Shown: positions 5,041 to 5,111 of the stretch, piece by piece
How the letters are laid out: each line of letters starts with the position of its first letter
Numbering within the stretch: the stretch's first letter is position 1
Origin: DATKMS01 sp041497995
Lineage (GTDB): Bacteria; Desulfobacterota; Binatia; HRBIN30
Reading direction: 5' to 3'
Assembly: GCA_041497995.1 (NCBI GenBank)
Contig: JBGQHM010000457.1
Span: 1 to 5,111 of the forward strand
Length of the DNA: 5,111 nucleotides
Notes under the pieces: generated by a model
Seen by the model: the letters and a program-made list of their open reading frames with translations, nothing else
Told to the model about the DNA's origin: nothing
Database searches by the model: none
Translations under genes and position numbers: made by a program

Positions 5041-5111
5041 ATGCAATACATTCTGATGACCTATGTGAACGATGCGGGTTGGTCCAAGCTGACGAAGGCC
5101 GAGCAGAAACA
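5041..5111 (+). CDS. YCII-related (DGPF) domain protein, N-terminus only
   Basis: The visible 23 codons read MQYILMTYVNDAGWSKLTKA and on to EQK at the window edge. The opening, M-[QKR]-[YF]-[ML]-[LM]-[ML] followed by a short loop and a helix rich in Lys and Glu, is the usual start of YCII/DGPF proteins. These small alpha-beta barrel proteins have an uncertain role and are often encoded beside extracytoplasmic-function sigma factors of the ECF42 group. The start is well supported: AAGGAGA at 5028-5034 lies six bases before the ATG. The 132 bases between the lipoprotein stop and this start suggest its own promoter, though I see no clear boxes. The DGPF motif itself lies outside the window, so the assignment rests on the N-terminus alone. 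Confidence 0.75.
   Translation, partial: MQYILMTYVNDAGWSKLTKAEQK

Overview
The window is high-GC bacterial chromosome with ordinary bacterial gene structure: Shine-Dalgarno sites, overlapping stop/start junctions, and GC-rich third codon positions in the clear genes. Nothing in it fixes the species. Ribbon-helix-helix MazEF, a YceK-like lipoprotein and a YCII/DGPF protein fit a GC-rich Proteobacteria-, Myxococcota- or Acidobacteria-like genome, but this is inference. I see no rRNA, tRNA, CRISPR array, transposase or phage gene.

Region 1 (1-1424, minus strand): two tandem, related genes of a GT-B glycosyltransferase-like family. The upstream one (270-1424) is complete at 384 residues. The downstream one starts on the last base of its stop codon (TAATG) and leaves the window at position 1. 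They are almost certainly one transcription unit, probably making or decorating a surface glycan or a glycosylated product.

Region 2 (1425-2964): positions 1425-1605 hold no gene, only a weak minus-strand promoter candidate. Positions 1606-2736 are the wreck of a PEP-synthase/rifampin-phosphotransferase-like gene. It has lost its N-terminal part, has a frameshift near 1980-1995, has lost the middle of the protein at about 2160-2172, and has an in-frame TGA at 2314. The C-terminal phosphohistidine domain is still readable. Positions 2737-2964 hold nothing I can name beyond a run of eight G (2859-2866).

Region 3 (2965-3564): a MazEF-type toxin-antitoxin module. The antitoxin is intact, has a strong ribosome binding site, and lies behind an 8-bp inverted repeat overlapping a TATGAT -10-like box, a good autoregulatory operator candidate. 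The toxin reads perfectly as MazF but has a TAG where the family normally has Gln and no ATG/GTG/TTG start, so it is probably dead.

Region 4 (3565-3978): no intact gene. It holds the likely remains of a small exported protein, in which a clean signal peptide is followed by protein-like sequence in other frames.

Region 5 (3979-5111): a predicted lipoprotein with a YceK-like N-terminal part and a long unrecognised Cys-containing C-terminal part. Its last stretch may be out of frame. It is followed by the start of a YCII/DGPF protein with a strong ribosome binding site.

The main theme is gene decay: three or four of the eight loci are broken, clustered between an intact glycosyltransferase operon and the right-hand genes. 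I do not see a convincing new molecular system. The most unusual items are the lipoprotein's extra domain, the damaged toxin beside a healthy antitoxin, and the internally deleted PEP-synthase relic.
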